Source: Podospora pseudoanserina | Lineage: Eukaryota; Ascomycota; Sordariomycetes; Sordariales; Podosporaceae | Length of the DNA: 64,000 nt | Direction of reading: 5' to 3' | Assembly: GCF_035222485.1 (NCBI RefSeq) | Contig: NC_085925.1 | Coordinates: 1,736,001-1,800,000 of the forward strand | In this document: positions 45,079-56,687 of the stretch, piece after piece | Numbering within the stretch: position 1 is the first letter of the stretch | Layout of the letters: every line of letters starts with the position of its first letter | The notes under the pieces: model-generated | Told to the model about the DNA's origin: nothing | The model's input: the letters and a program-made list of their open reading frames with translations, nothing else | The model's database searches: none | Program-made: the position numbers and the translations under genes

Positions 45079-46798
45079 TTGCAAGCTGTGGTAAATAATG
45101 TAAAGTCTTTTAAGGAGCTGGAAGGACGAGGGGTTTACTTCCACAGGTCGGCCGGTCAGAGCAAATACTGTATGGGATTTGCTGGTTCCGATATCGTGGA
45201 TCTGATAAGGGGTAAGCTTGGAAACGGTTATTATGACATGGGTGCCATGAGGATCCCCAACATCGGCTCGATGAAATCGACACTCAATCTAATCAAGAGC
45301 CCGTCCCTGCTCAACATTCCTAACAGTCTGGTTGAGTATGTGTACACGGTTTACGCGGTGGACAGCCAGGGTAATCCGACTTACTATGAGACATTCTGCT
45401 ACTAGTACCAGAATAAGGACAGTCCCGAGTGCGTTTCTCCAAGCTGGTGATAGCCCTACATAAATGTTGGAAGCAGCTGATACTTTCATTTTGCAGTGCG
45501 TCGAAGTTCGAAAATGCTATCAAAAATGTGCTCAAGGAGTTCCAGTCCGAGGTACAAATCTACGTCGACAAGGGATAGGACAACTACCCCACCAGGGATT
45601 TTCTCATGTTTCCGCAAGACCTGTCATACGCCGATACTATGGCGGGCGAGCTAGCTAATAGGTGTGTGAGCACTCCATATATGGCGTTTCATAATAACTC
45701 AGAGTGTTTCTTAGTTCCACCGGCCTCTTTTGACCAGGCACTCACCGAGACTTTGTCGGACTATGCAGACTTCGTCCAAGCTGACCAGAAAGGCTGGTTT
45801 CGCGTTGAGGGCGGCATGTCGGTCGTCACTGATACCATGGCAGCTCGTCTGAAGAGCACCATCTGGCCCCAAGCCGGCGCCACATCCATTGATGTGTCGC
45901 TCTCCACACCCGCTGTAGCTATATCTTTGGCTTCTGATGGAAGGACTATTCAAGTCACTACAGGCGGTGAGAAGGCCTCAACAAATTCCTACGACATGGT
46001 CTTCAACACCACAGCTCTAGGGCCTCTCCAGCAGATGGATCTCTCAGGTCTCAATCTCGACCGTGACATTCTCGACGGCATTCGTGCCCTCAGCTACGAC
46101 CGGGCTACCAAAGTGGCCATCAACTTCAACAAGCGCTGGTGGACGGGTTTCTACCCCAATGTCGACGCCGTGCACCATGGTGGCGGTGTATCTAGCAGCG
46201 ACTTGCCCCTCGGCTTCACTGTCTATCCCTCGTGGAACAACGGCGACGGCACCAACGTTCTCATCGCCTCATGCACCTGGGCCCAAGATGCGTCCCGCAT
46301 GGCAGCCCTTGTCCCGGACTACACTGATCCCTCAACACCAACACCAAGCTACACCGGCCCCATCGCCGCAGTCTGCCTCGAGGAGTCTCCGACTTTGAAA
46401 GATTTCCACGGTTACTACATCACCCATCACGCCTGGGCCTGGTCCCATGACCCGTGCACCTGTGGTGCCTTTGCTCTCTTTGGACCGGGACGGTTCCAAA
46501 ACATATACCCAGAGTTCCGACAACTTCTCGCCAATTCGCGGCTTACCATCTGAGGCTAGGCTATCAGCGCGCACCACGCGTGGATCTCCGGTGCGTTGGG
46601 CAGTGTTCTCTTCTCTGTGATCAAATTCTTGCGGCAAGGTCGACAGAATCGCCGGATATGGCAACCAAGGCGCTCAAGTTGCTTGCTTCGGACTCTAACC
46701 CAGATAAAAAGCATTTCGAGAAGGACGAACGTGGTGAGCACCCGGAGGGGGATGAAAGGTTGGCGTACTGGTGTGCCGAGCCTAGCGCGATGAAATGA
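45079..46798 (+). pseudogene. L-amino-acid-oxidase-like flavin amine oxidase, decayed and 5'-truncated
   Basis: Segments match fungal flavin amine oxidases: GYYDMGAMRIPNIGSMKSTL and NLIKSPSLL (45079-45405); SKFENAIKNVLKEFQSEV after a probable intron ending TTTTGCAG; DNYPTRDFLMFPQDLSYADT after a stop; then a long open part (45606..46553) with VEGGMSVVTDTMAARL, YDRATKVAINFNKRWW and ITHHAWAWSHDPCTCGAF. The FAD-binding tail AISAHHAWISGAL follows two stops (46551-46559), and the usual C-terminal segment (MATKALKLLASDS) is in another frame. The N-terminal GxGxxG dinucleotide-binding motif is absent. The enzyme family oxidises L-amino acids to keto acids, ammonia and peroxide. Inactive here. Confidence 0.75.
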
Positions 46799-47115
46799 GC
46801 AGATTCTTTGGGACATCACAGTTGAAGTAACGTAAAAAGGTGCTTGGAAGGTGGAGGAGGAAAATGACATGGGTTCGATTTTACTGGAAAGTGCAAATCA
46901 CACACGTACCTACCTAGTAACACGAGACATACATCCAACAAACTCCTATATATGTTCAATCTTGCTACCCTACTATTTATTAAACGTGGAAGGAAAAGGC
47001 ATTGGGCTTGCAAGAAGAACAGAATGCCATTCCCCCTACAGATTGTCCTGTACGCCGGTAAAAACTTTCCCAAGTGTCTATGAAAGCGAAACCAACCCTA
47101 GCCTGCTGAGCAGCT
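46799..47115. other. Spacer containing the duplicated 3' flank of the 47116 gene
   Basis: 46981..47070 is similar to 48631..48718, starting with the identical TAAACGTGGAAGGAAAAGGC. Each block lies about 130 bp beyond the stop of its paralogous gene, so they are probably conserved 3' UTR or flank from the tandem duplication. Confidence 0.6.
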
Positions 47116-47817
47116 TTATAGGTTTGTGCAAAAGGCAGTCCCCGTGAAATCACGCCAGAAGGTGAAGTCAAAGCCAGGGCTGTATTGCGCCCAGCCTGTC
47201 CGCCAGAAACCGACGTTTGCGTCCATAAAAGCGTTGTAGTTATCGACAAAGGGATATTTGGGGCCTGAAAATACAGTCCCTAAAGAATTGTGCTTTGTTT
47301 TAGTCTTTGATTTGCAACCCACTCAAGCTTGACCCAATCCTCTGGTTAAAAGCTCCAAATCCAATGCGGAGGAGGGGAGGCTAGGGTTCAAACCCAGAAG
47401 ACAGATATATAAAGTATTATACATACTTTGGTAGTTGCACCCAGCAAGCACAGCCTGGCCCACTGTTAGGTAGTAGATGGTGCGCGCGGGGACAAAGTTC
47501 CCGTCGTTGAAAAAGTTGCGCCATCCGATAGTGCATTGGTCATAATCGCTGTGGACTGGGAAAGTCTTGCCTGTCCCACTGTACGACTTGGGTGTTTGTC
47601 TGCGAGAAAGGTGTTTTGCACTTGGTTGGCGAAGACCTCGGCTCTCAAGGGACTCCCCAATGGTAGCCAGTGTCGATAGGTCGATCTGGTGGGTGGTGGA
47701 GTTCCCGTGCTCGTCGAAGGTCACAGCATAGAAGCCGTCTGGTGTGCCCTCGGGGACAACATAGCCGAGGGTGCTGGCAACCAGGGGAAGAAAAGCGAGG
47801 ATGGCCCTGAACAGCAT
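47116..47817 (-). CDS. Secreted protein, tandem paralogue A (184 aa)
   Basis: Exons 47817..47427 and 47279..47116; donor GTATGT, acceptor TTTAG. The ATG at 47817 (MLFRAILAFLPLVASTLG) is chosen because it begins a signal peptide and matches paralogue B; an upstream in-frame ATG adds 21 residues without purpose. Shared pattern with B: GYVVPEGTPDGFYAVT, an Arg-rich stretch (LSRRQ), then SDYDQCTIGWRNFFNDG, TVGQAVLAGCNY, YNAFMDANVGFWRTGW, FDFTFWRDFTGTAFC. Four Cys are conserved or nearly so. Function unknown; likely extracellular after basic-site processing. The intron is long (147 nt) compared with 58 nt in B. A TATA-like box lies about 135 bp upstream. Confidence 0.8.
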
Positions 47818-48760
47818 TCTGAAAAGTCGATCAATAGACGGACACTGAACTCGAATAATTGAGAAGATATACTGCTTCAATACTCAGTACAGTAAGTTTG
47901 TTTTGATCCGGACGACAGACAAAACAATCAGAACCACAGAAGAAAGAACCATTATATAGGTAAGGTGGACCGTCTCCAGTGTATAGTTCATTGTTGACAC
48001 CATGTGGACCTCACAGGGATGGCGGACACTTCGGCTACCTGTCGTGATCCTTCGAGCGAATATCATTACGCGAAAGATGAAGTCGGGGCGATATACCCAG
48101 TATTTCCTAGCTCTATAGGTAACTTGCTCTAGCTAACCTGTAAACAAAGCCCATTCCGTCGTGAGGATTACCATGTGGCTGTTGGTGATTATCAACCTTA
48201 CCTAGACACATTAGGCATCTTCAGCGAACTTATTATGCAGGATACGCCAGTAGGTCTGCACATAAGCACACTGCTGCACAAGGTTCTACATCAGATTGGC
48301 GTATTGCGGACTACGTATTTCCCTTGCGTATAGCGTATAGCTTACGGCGTTTTGGCGCAGTGGCCCAGGCTTCCTGACGCCCGCACCTTTTTCTCATTCC
48401 GGCTAGTAGCATCTGGGACTTTCACCAATTCACCACAGTTTCGGCTCACAGTTCGGTTACCTGGCTTCCCTATGTGCTGTATTGTTGCGAACTATCACCA
48501 TCGATGCAGGGACAACTGTTGGCCTTCAACTTCACGTAATGAAATCAGATGTTGAGCTTAGGTACAAGTACCTAGGTAGGAAGGTTGGTATAGGTCATGA
48601 ATGCCGCATCTATTGTTGCTACCTATCTGATAAACGTGGAAGGAAAAGGCAGTGTGGCTGCAAGAAGAACAGGATACTCTTCCCCCCTGCAGGTTGGCTC
48701 ACACGCCGGTAAAAACCTTCCTAAAAGGAAAACCACACTGGAGAACGACAAGTGAGTGCT
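47818..48760. other. Intergenic spacer between tandem paralogues
   Basis: Contains the promoter of paralogue A (minus-strand TATATAA-like box at 47952..47958) and the duplicated 3' flank of paralogue B (48631..48718). A TACCTAGGTA palindrome lies near 48568. Confidence 0.5.
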
Positions 48761-49388
48761 TTAGGTAAGGTTGTCGCAGAAGTTGGTGCCACTGAGATCG
48801 CGCCAGAAGGTGAAGTCGATGGTCGGGAACAGGGTGCCGGAATGATAAAAGAAATGCACCCAGCCCGTCCTCCACCATCCGGCGTTGCCGTCCATGAACC
48901 CGTTGAAGGAGTCGACAAGGGATGCACCGTGATTGACCTCAGCATCTGCAAGCGAGGTCAGTTAGCTTTGGGCATTGCAGTATGATATAGTATGTGATCT
49001 TACACTTGTAGTTGCAGCCCGCAAGTACAGCCTGGCCCGACACGGCGAAGTACTGTGTTCTGGACGGAACATGACTTCCAGCGTTGAAGAAGTTCTTCCA
49101 TCCTTGGGTGCATGCATTGTAGTCGGCTTGGTTTGGGAAAGTTCTCCCCGTTGCACCCCACGAGTTCACCTGTCTTCTGAGCTTCGCGCTGCGGCGAGGC
49201 AGGCTACGGTTCTCTAGGGGCTCTCCAATGACTGCGTGGGTCGAGGGATCAATCTCGACCGTGGTTGTGTTGCCGTCATCCCCAACGGTGACTTCGTAAA
49301 AGCCATTTGGGGTGCCCTCAGGGACAACGAAGCCGAGAGCGGTGGTCGCAACCAGGGGGAGAAGGGCGAGGAGGGCTTTGAACTGCAT
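48761..49388 (-). CDS. Secreted protein, tandem paralogue B (189 aa)
   Basis: Exons 49388..49004 and 48945..48761; donor GTAAGA, acceptor TTGCAG, 58-nt intron. MQFKALLALLPLVATTALG is a signal peptide. FVVPEGTPNGFYEVT, DPSTHAVIGEPLENR, basic stretch SLPRRSAKLRRQ, then FPNQADYNACTQGWKNFFN, VSGQAVLAGCNY, FNGFMDGNAGWWRTGW and IDFTFWRDLSGTNFC match paralogue A in order. The intron interrupts at the same codon position, proving common origin. The basic stretch before the Cys-rich half suggests propeptide cleavage. Function unknown. A minus-strand TATATAA box lies 113 bp upstream. Confidence 0.82.
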
Positions 49389-50265
49389 TTTGGCAGTCAA
49401 TGAGAAGTGCGAGCCGGAAATCAGGTGAGAAAGTGATGCTGATCCGATGATGAGTAGTGATGAGAATGACAGACCTCATGGAAGTAGGAAAGGGGGACCC
49501 TTATATAATTTTTCGCAGCGAGTAAACATCTCTTTGTGTCTGTTCCTACATATCCACATCGAACACTTGGCGGAAAAGCATAAACTTGCTTCTGTGCTAT
49601 TGGAAAAGCCTCAGATGCCGCTGTCAACCATCAGCTTGGCAAAATCAGGTACCTTACAAAGTTCCAGGTTGTCATACCAAAGCTAACAGCGGTCTATAGT
49701 CGCATTTGTCAAACCTACTTGCCTATTGAGAGACAATATAGACAGCTTCATGCCTGTTGGTTCTATCACCTGCTCGTAGTCTTACGCCGAGAAGTCGCAC
49801 GAATGTTGGAAGGCTTCGTCTACTGCATATAACATCGTCGTACCAAATCCTGCATCGCGTCAGCCTCGAATAGAATACCGTCGAGCTGGCAGGTGGATAC
49901 TCTGTGATACCTTGGAGAATAACCAACATGTACGTCCCAAGCCGCGATGGATGTTCATGGATTTCAATAGTTCAATTGTCTCATGTCTTTGACAGACCGG
50001 TGGTAAGTCCCTGCGTCCCTAAGTGTTGGAACAACCAACATGCCGGACCGGAATTACTGAAAAATTCTTCAAGGTCATAAATCCGAGCCCACAATTCGGC
50101 CAAACACAGTTAGCCAGGCTTATCGCCTGCCATGGGAATTAGTGATGAAGTTCGGTGTCCATATTTGGAACTACCGGTTAGAACTGGATGCACCGAACTC
50201 AATAGTTCAGCTGTGGACATGACGAGCAATCCTTCTGCGACATCTTCAACTCTTCAATGCCAAGA
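49389..50265. other. Intergenic spacer, 0.88 kb
   Basis: Promoter region of paralogue B and downstream flank of the HET gene. No other feature recognised. Confidence 0.5.
49501..49507 (-). promoter_or_regulatory. TATA box of paralogue B
   Basis: TATATAA on the minus strand, 113 bp upstream of the ATG at 49388; the spacing is close to that of the TATA-like box of paralogue A. Confidence 0.55.
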
Positions 50266-52486
50266 TCAGATGACAACAACCTCTTGCCTCATACTGTGAC
50301 CCTCATCAAACCAATAAGGCTTCTTCTCAAAGCCCACATCGCCCTCAAGATAGCCCTTGCATCCCATCGTCCCCACCCGCCGGTATGTGTCCGGCTGACC
50401 TTCAACAGGAACCAACAAAATCCCTCGTCCCTGTGTCATATTCGGCGACCCCCCTCTCTCGTCATACAGCTGCACCATAGCAAACTGCATCAGGTTCTCC
50501 GGCGCCTCATACGTGCAAACCTCAATGCAAGACATCACAATGTCTCTCTTCACCGGCCACTCATCCGGCACATCAACATACCAAGAGAGCCTATCATCCC
50601 CCGGCACCTCACCAGACTTCACCCAATCGCTCTCCGAATCCCCAAGTGCCCACCCATAACCGTGATCATGTTTACCGGTCCCATTCCGTTTCCAAACAAC
50701 CTTCTTCACTCTTCCCCTCAGCCGAATGAAACCTCCCTTGACCTGCCCCAACGGATTACCCCCCACAAGCGTTGTCTCCGCATGAAGCAACTCACAAGCG
50801 TATTTATATACAATACTCCCATCCAACACCCCCTGATGCAAAAATATCCTAAAATGCCCATCCAAACTCGCCCAACTCCAACTCGGCGCCCTGTACCTCT
50901 CCGGCCTCTTAAATTTGGTCTTTACATCACTAACCCTATGTGCCGCCCACAACAGCTGAAAAAGCATATCCCCCCTCCACAACCCAGCCAAATACTCCCC
51001 CCACCCCTTCCTTCGTCCTCTTGTACTCCTCCGCAATAGCCATAACAGCCAACAACTTATCATCCCCCACCGTCAACTCCCTCGACGTATAAGCCTCCAC
51101 AATCACCCCCCAAGCCAACGGATGCCTCACCCCGCCCAAACTCTGATTTCCCGGGTCCAAGTTCTTGAAACTTGCGCCTATGGAATCATCAATCGATCTC
51201 AAAGTCGTAATTGGCTCCTCTAGCCCCCCATCTGTATGCCTCGACTCCAAACAACAAAACACCATCCCCCTGTTTCCATAAGCAAGCACCCGCGTGGATA
51301 ACTGTCCCTCCTGGAAGGTCCAAGCCCTGGTGTAAAGAGGTAACATCTCCTGATCCCGCCTCAAGCGCACTGGCATGGCGATAGCTTGTCGTATCTCCCC
51401 TTCCTGCTTTCCAACTGGTGAATCAACCCTTACATTAAAGACATACCCCCTGTCGTGAACCCTCGGACGTAGGAACCCGTCAAGGCTGGTAGAAGCTACA
51501 CCAGCAGCAATCGTGAGGAATGCTCCGCGGTAGATGAGGTGCATGTTGGAGATTTCATTCATTTTGTCTTGGTCCGAGTCTTGAACAATGCACAGTGCAT
51601 CCACCCAGAGGTATTTCATTCCTACGCCGTGGGTTACGGTTAAAGCGTCGATGATGGTCAACGGGAGAACATCAAGAGGGATGTTGCGGGAGTAGGTTCC
51701 AATGTTCCTTTTGGTGGTCTTGCCGGGTTGGTCGCCGCCCCAGCAGTAGCTTAGGGTTGCATAGGGGGCTGGGGGTGGGTTGCTGACAAGACGAACGATG
51801 AGGTGTGATTCATCTGGGTTTGGAGAATTGGGGCGAGTAACGACTTCCAAGAGGCGGGTGGGCATGTGGCTAAGGTTGAACTCGCGGCATTTGGTGTGGT
51901 TGGCGGAGCAATCTCGGAGATATTTCCTGGCTCGGGAGTAGCTGAGCTCAGAGTTGGGGAGGAGGTTGGGTGGCGGTTGGGGTCCGAACAGCTCGTGGGG
52001 CTTTTGGCCTGGAACATTGTAGAGCACAAATTCCCCCAACCTATTGTTCAACTTGTAGCCCAGCTTGAGTCGTTCCCAATCGACCTCGAAGAAGTTGACA
52101 ATGGCTCGCTGCTTCAAAGTCCGCTCGACCCAGATCGGGTTGTTTGGACCTGAGGTCATGCTGACGAGGTAGGCCCCTTGACGAAAGGCAGAGAATAAAG
52201 CGCAGTTGTCTTTCAGAGCAGAGATGACATCAGCCTCAGTAAAGCCAATTTGACCATCATCTTTGCCGTCTTTTGAGTTTTGTCTCATGTCGATCGTGAT
52301 TCTTGAACAGTGGCGACATGTGTGAGGGGAAACATCTTTCTTGTCTTGGTCTTCCTGGTCATCGGTCATGGGTGGAAGGGCATCGTTGACCACGTGGATA
52401 AGTGGCCTTGCTTGGCTCTGAGAACTACCAGCTGCTTGATTCAGTCCTGGACTTGTCGGCAGATTGTTGACTGGAACTAAGACCAT
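50266..52486 (-). CDS. HET-domain protein with one frameshift in a homopolymer
   Basis: ATG at 52486 (MVLVPVNNLPTSPG). An N-terminal leader with a CRHCSR motif precedes the HET domain (about residues 230-400): YATLSYCWGGDQP, LPLTIIDALTVTHG, KYLWVDALCIVQDSD, MHLIYRGAFLTIAAG, then RAWTFQEGQLSTRVLAYG. The frame holds to EEYKRTKEGV near 51005, where it must shift by one base to continue GWGEYLAGLWRGDMLFQLLW and APSWSWASLDG, the standard HET-protein C-terminal half, to the stop at 50266. The shift falls in a G4-T-G6 run (plus strand 50996..51006), so a sequencing error is as likely as a real mutation. The alternative 5' ATG at 52645 adds residues with no conserved motif. HET proteins act in incompatibility and cell death. 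Confidence 0.8.
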
Positions 52487-52980
52487 CTCGATGTAGGTGA
52501 TCGTGTGGAGCTTGAGGATATCAGGAGTTGATGTTACTCTCCGAGGGAAAGAGCAACATACGAGCGAGGCCTTATTGCTAAGAGCAAGATTCGGGTCCCA
52601 ACCATGTGGAGCGGGTTGTTGGTGAGTTGACCTCCAACCAACCAATAGCAGTGCAACAAATGCGTGAAGGATCGATCCTCTGCATGTTCCAAACAGGTAA
52701 TAAAATTCTTAACTCCTTTTTGGTTAACATTGCACATTGCAATAAATTTGCCAAGCAAAAATATCACGAACAATAGACAGAGTTCCCCGTTACTAGAAAC
52801 CCCGACTGTGATTGAGGTGGTCAGCTCGAGCTGAGGCTCTGCGCCCAACTCTGACCACTAGGTAGGAATGAAATCATGCTAGTGAAATATCTCGTGTCTG
52901 AGATGATGAAATCAATTGGAGAAGAAAAAAAGAAAACACAATTAACCACCATACCTCTGAGACACAGCCTTCATTGCACA
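52487..52980. other. Intergenic spacer, 0.5 kb
   Basis: Upstream region of the HET gene and 3' flank of the AAA gene. No feature recognised. Confidence 0.5.
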
Positions 52981-55900
52981 TCACCATGTTTCATCATCAT
53001 CATCATCCTCCTCCTCCTCCTCCTCGTCTGCAATCAGTCCCGCTGCTTCCGCCTTTCCCGAACCCTCTTTTTTCTTCAGTTCAGCCAGCCTCAACTCTAG
53101 CTTCAGCCGCTTGACATTATCATCATCCTCGTCATCAGTAAACATTTCCTCCCGATTACGCCGTCGATTGTGTCTCCTGCCAAGATCGTCCATATTCGAT
53201 GCCGGATATACCGGAGGGTTTCTCCCTCTTCGACGACTTCCCCATGGCGCGGACGAATCGGGGGGAAGTGTCCCTGGGTTGTTGTCTTGCCGCAGCAGGT
53301 CACGTCCGGCGATGACGCTGTATGGGTCGTCTTCTTCTTGGAAGCCATGAATGTCGCGAATGTAGTCATCGAAGTGGGCAGACGTTTGCGCGACGCGTTT
53401 GAAATGCCCAACTTTGAGGAGGGGTCGTTTTAGCTCAGTGTTTTCTCCGCCTTCATAGAAGTCCCAGTTTGCCAGTGCTGTGGCTGTCTGGAAAGCGTTT
53501 TTCATCTGCCTGCCATTCCATCTCCGGGATGGCTTGTGTTTGTTGCGCTCCCAGTGCTGGTCAATAAAGCGTTCAATCTTCTCTTCTTCTATGTCCATGT
53601 CTATTCCGCTCGCTTTGAGACGGGACATGTTCCTCTGCCAAATGTCCTTGGCAGACTTCTGGCTGAGTTTTGGGTAGTAGAGACTAATGTGTATGCGTGA
53701 TCGAAATGCTTCATCGAATTCTCCGACCCTGTTGGTGGTTAGGATGATGACGCCTGCGTAATATTCTAGAACGCGCAGAAAAACTGTGAAACTGATCAGC
53801 AAGCTGCCCTTGGTCCGATCTATACTTGTAAAACAGCATACCTGAAACTAGACTATTCCTCTCAATATCTCCCTTTTCTCGCTTCGCCAAGAAGACATCG
53901 GCCTCATCCAGAAGCAACACACATCTCCACTTCTGCGCCAACCCACAGAAGGACTCCAATGTCCTCTCAGCTTCTTTTGCTGTGGTGCCGATATCACCGC
54001 ATGTGATAGGTAAAAGTGGTCTGCCCAACTCAGCGGCGACACACTCAGCTGTGGAAGTCTTGCCCACACCAGGCACCCCGTGCAAAAGAATAATCAACCC
54101 TTTGCCTTTGCCAGCGACGAGATCCATAGAGAATGTCTCATGCGCAATACCGCTCTGCTTGGGTACCCGAACATGATTCTTCACGAGGGCCTGAAGGAGT
54201 GTTTTGTGGCCGTCAGGCAGCACCAGGTCCTCAAAGTGCGATGTGAGCGACCGGGGGGGGGATTTCGCTGACATTGTTGATGTCGAGGGCAAACCACCTG
54301 TGGTCGAGCAAGGAGTAGCCATACACGCGGGTCGGAAGCAACAGAGCCCATTCGTCAGTGCAGCCGGCTCTTCGGAACTCTTGAATACTCCGCAGTTCTG
54401 TTAACTGCAGAAAGTCGGCGTGTCGGTCAGCCTCGAACTTGGAGTCATCAAAGACGTCGGTGACCCAGCTGTTGTCCTGCTTTTCGGGTAACGGATCGAA
54501 TGTTTCTCGCTTGTCGGCCTTGGTCGGGCTGTAGATGATACTTCCGCCTAACTTTACGGAAAATCTGTGGTACAGGTTCATGTCCTCCCTAAAGAATTCG
54601 ATACCTGCCGCTTGATCCACCATGACCTCGCAGTGGAGCTTGCTTATATGTTAGGTACGTGTCTATATATGGTATGAAACTCAAAGGACTGGGGAGATAG
54701 GAACCAGCCGAAAGCTTCATACCTCGGTGTCAGCTATCACATAGTTGTAAAAACCGCGTGTTGTCTGATTAGACTCTCGAATGGTAAACCCGTCATATTT
54801 CCTGTGTGTTCCAGTCGCCAGTTCTGTGAACTTCTTTCCCCGATGAAGGAGTATCTCCTGAATTTGTGAATCATTTAGGGTGGAGAAAAGATGGATACAG
54901 CGGCAATATTTTGACGGGGCGTGCCCCAACGTAGCGCGAAATGACGAAACGCTTTGGTCTTGGACCCATCCGGAAACCGTCGAAGTCAATGTGGAAGGAG
55001 TCGATGATGAAACTGGTGCTTTCGTGGTCCGAGGCTTTGACAATATCGCGGCATCTTTCCTCTGACTCAATCTCCGAATCCCATTCTCTATCGCGCACTG
55101 GGTCGAAAGAGCACTTCTTGCCAGAGTCAAACACTTCACGGCCACCGGTGACGTGAAGGATCTGCAACGCCTGGCATCGACGGTGATCATCCCGATTGTG
55201 GAAGAGGTACGATGTCTGCCCCGGTCGAAAGAGCTGCCACAGGTTCTCAAAAGCGATTTCTGTTATGGTCTTGTTGGAGATCTGGCGCTTGACGTCAAAT
55301 ATATCTGCCATGTCGTGATCCATGAACTCTATAAGACACCGAAACTCGTCCCTCTGTCGTTTAGCGCGATCCGCTATCTCCCTCAGTGTCTCATGCTCCG
55401 TCTCAGCCGAGATTTCATCTTCTGACGTCTCTTTTTCTTGAACGACTTCAGCCTGGGCATCAGCTTCGGCTTGGTCGTAGGCTGACTCAAGATCGGCGTA
55501 GAACTGTCGTATCTCTGCTTCATGTCCTACAAGATACTTGAACGGACGTACAAAAACGTTTTGAGTCTCGGTAAGCTCCTCCCCGATACACTCCCCTAGG
55601 GCGTGCAAAAGGTACTGGGAATTTATGGCGAGCCGATAAGGCACGTCTAGCTGCTGAGACACCTCTGCATTTTGAGAAGATTCACCTTTTTCTTTCTTAT
55701 CGCACTTTCCCGCCGCAGCTTCCGTAGGTTGGCCTTGACATTCACCTTGGATGAGGTAATGAGAACGCTTTGGTCAAGGTCGAGTTTGCGCCCCTTTTTG
55801 ACTCGTCGCCATTCTTCGGGAGGGACTCGTGTTATTTTAGCTTCTTGGGTCTTTGCTGGATTGGTATTCTTTGTTTCATCCACTGAAGTTGTGACTTCTT

Positions 55901-56102
55901 GGGTACCGCTGGTCTCGGGTTCTTTTTTGCTTCTGCGCTGTCAGCACCATGGCACCAGGGCACCTAAGCTGGACTGGAATGGAGAAATAACACACCCTGG
56001 CTGAGATGATGGGGGCGACGACTCATCGACCACGTCCTCGACATCGCTTTTATTGAGGACATCGGTGGAAGTGGAAGGAGGGTGATTTTCCGCAAGAGAC
56101 AT
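52981..56102 (-). CDS. BCS1-like AAA ATPase with DUF7025-type N-region; two apparent frameshifts
   Basis: Proposed exons on minus: 56102..55996, 55932..55746, 55653..54723, 54638..53842 and 53783..52981. The N-terminal half follows the fungal DUF7025-AAA family (YRLAINSQYLLHALGE, FRPGQTSYLFHNRDDH, VKILPLYPSFLHP, LLHRGKKFTELATG, YGYSLLDHRWFALDINNVSE). The AAA domain has Walker A LLHGVPGVGKTST, Walker B CVLLLDEADVFLAKRE and VIILTTNRVGEFDEAFRSRI. The C-terminus is a charged tail ending in runs of Glu and Asp. Frame shifts are needed near 54875 and in a 9-base C run (plus 54253..54261 as G). The latter may be a sequencing error; the former is not in a long run. Shares an upstream region with the DUF7708 gene. 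Role uncertain. Confidence 0.75.
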
Positions 56103-56687
56103 CTTGATGAAAGTCAGGAATCATTCGTTGCTGCTGTATGCGTTGAGCTCAGGCAACAGTCATAGTGGGGGATCAAGGGTCCTAGGGTATTTAACACTGA
56201 GGTGGATAAGGTTTTGCTTTCGCTCGTATCGTTAACAGCGTGACGGGAGTGCCACCGGACAGGAACGGGGCCACTCGCCGTGTCGCCGCCTACGCGCTAC
56301 TTCTTCAAGAGCCGAATGGCAAAAATGTATGTTCTCGACCGTGTCCCTGCTTCTACATCAAGGCTCTGAACTCACCGAACACAATCTGGGCACGCTACCT
56401 ACACAAACTTGAGTGTCATCGAACGATCTGTAGAGGCGCAAAACTCCTCAGCCAATGGAAAAGAGGTCATCCTGCAGGTCCTGCATTCGTATCTGTTTCA
56501 TGTTTGTGTGCCGCACCGTGGCGGGCATGGTGATACCACACTCACACACTGATAGATTCGTTACTATTCTCCTCATCCACCTATCAATCACACAGCAAAT
56601 GCAAAAAGAAACCCCTATTTTCCTTGGTCATCTTGGTTGCCTTGCGACTCAGTCATTACAAGCTTCTCCCTTGAAGTTGCAGGTATC
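56103..56687. other. Divergent promoter region (585 bp)
   Basis: Separates the starts of the AAA ATPase (minus) and the DUF7708 gene (plus), so both could be co-regulated. No clear TATA box and no convincing frame. Confidence 0.5.

Noticed and set aside
53000-53040. CAT/CTC trinucleotide run as a microsatellite.
   Set aside because: It encodes the acidic Glu/Asp tail of the AAA protein in frame, so it is coding sequence.
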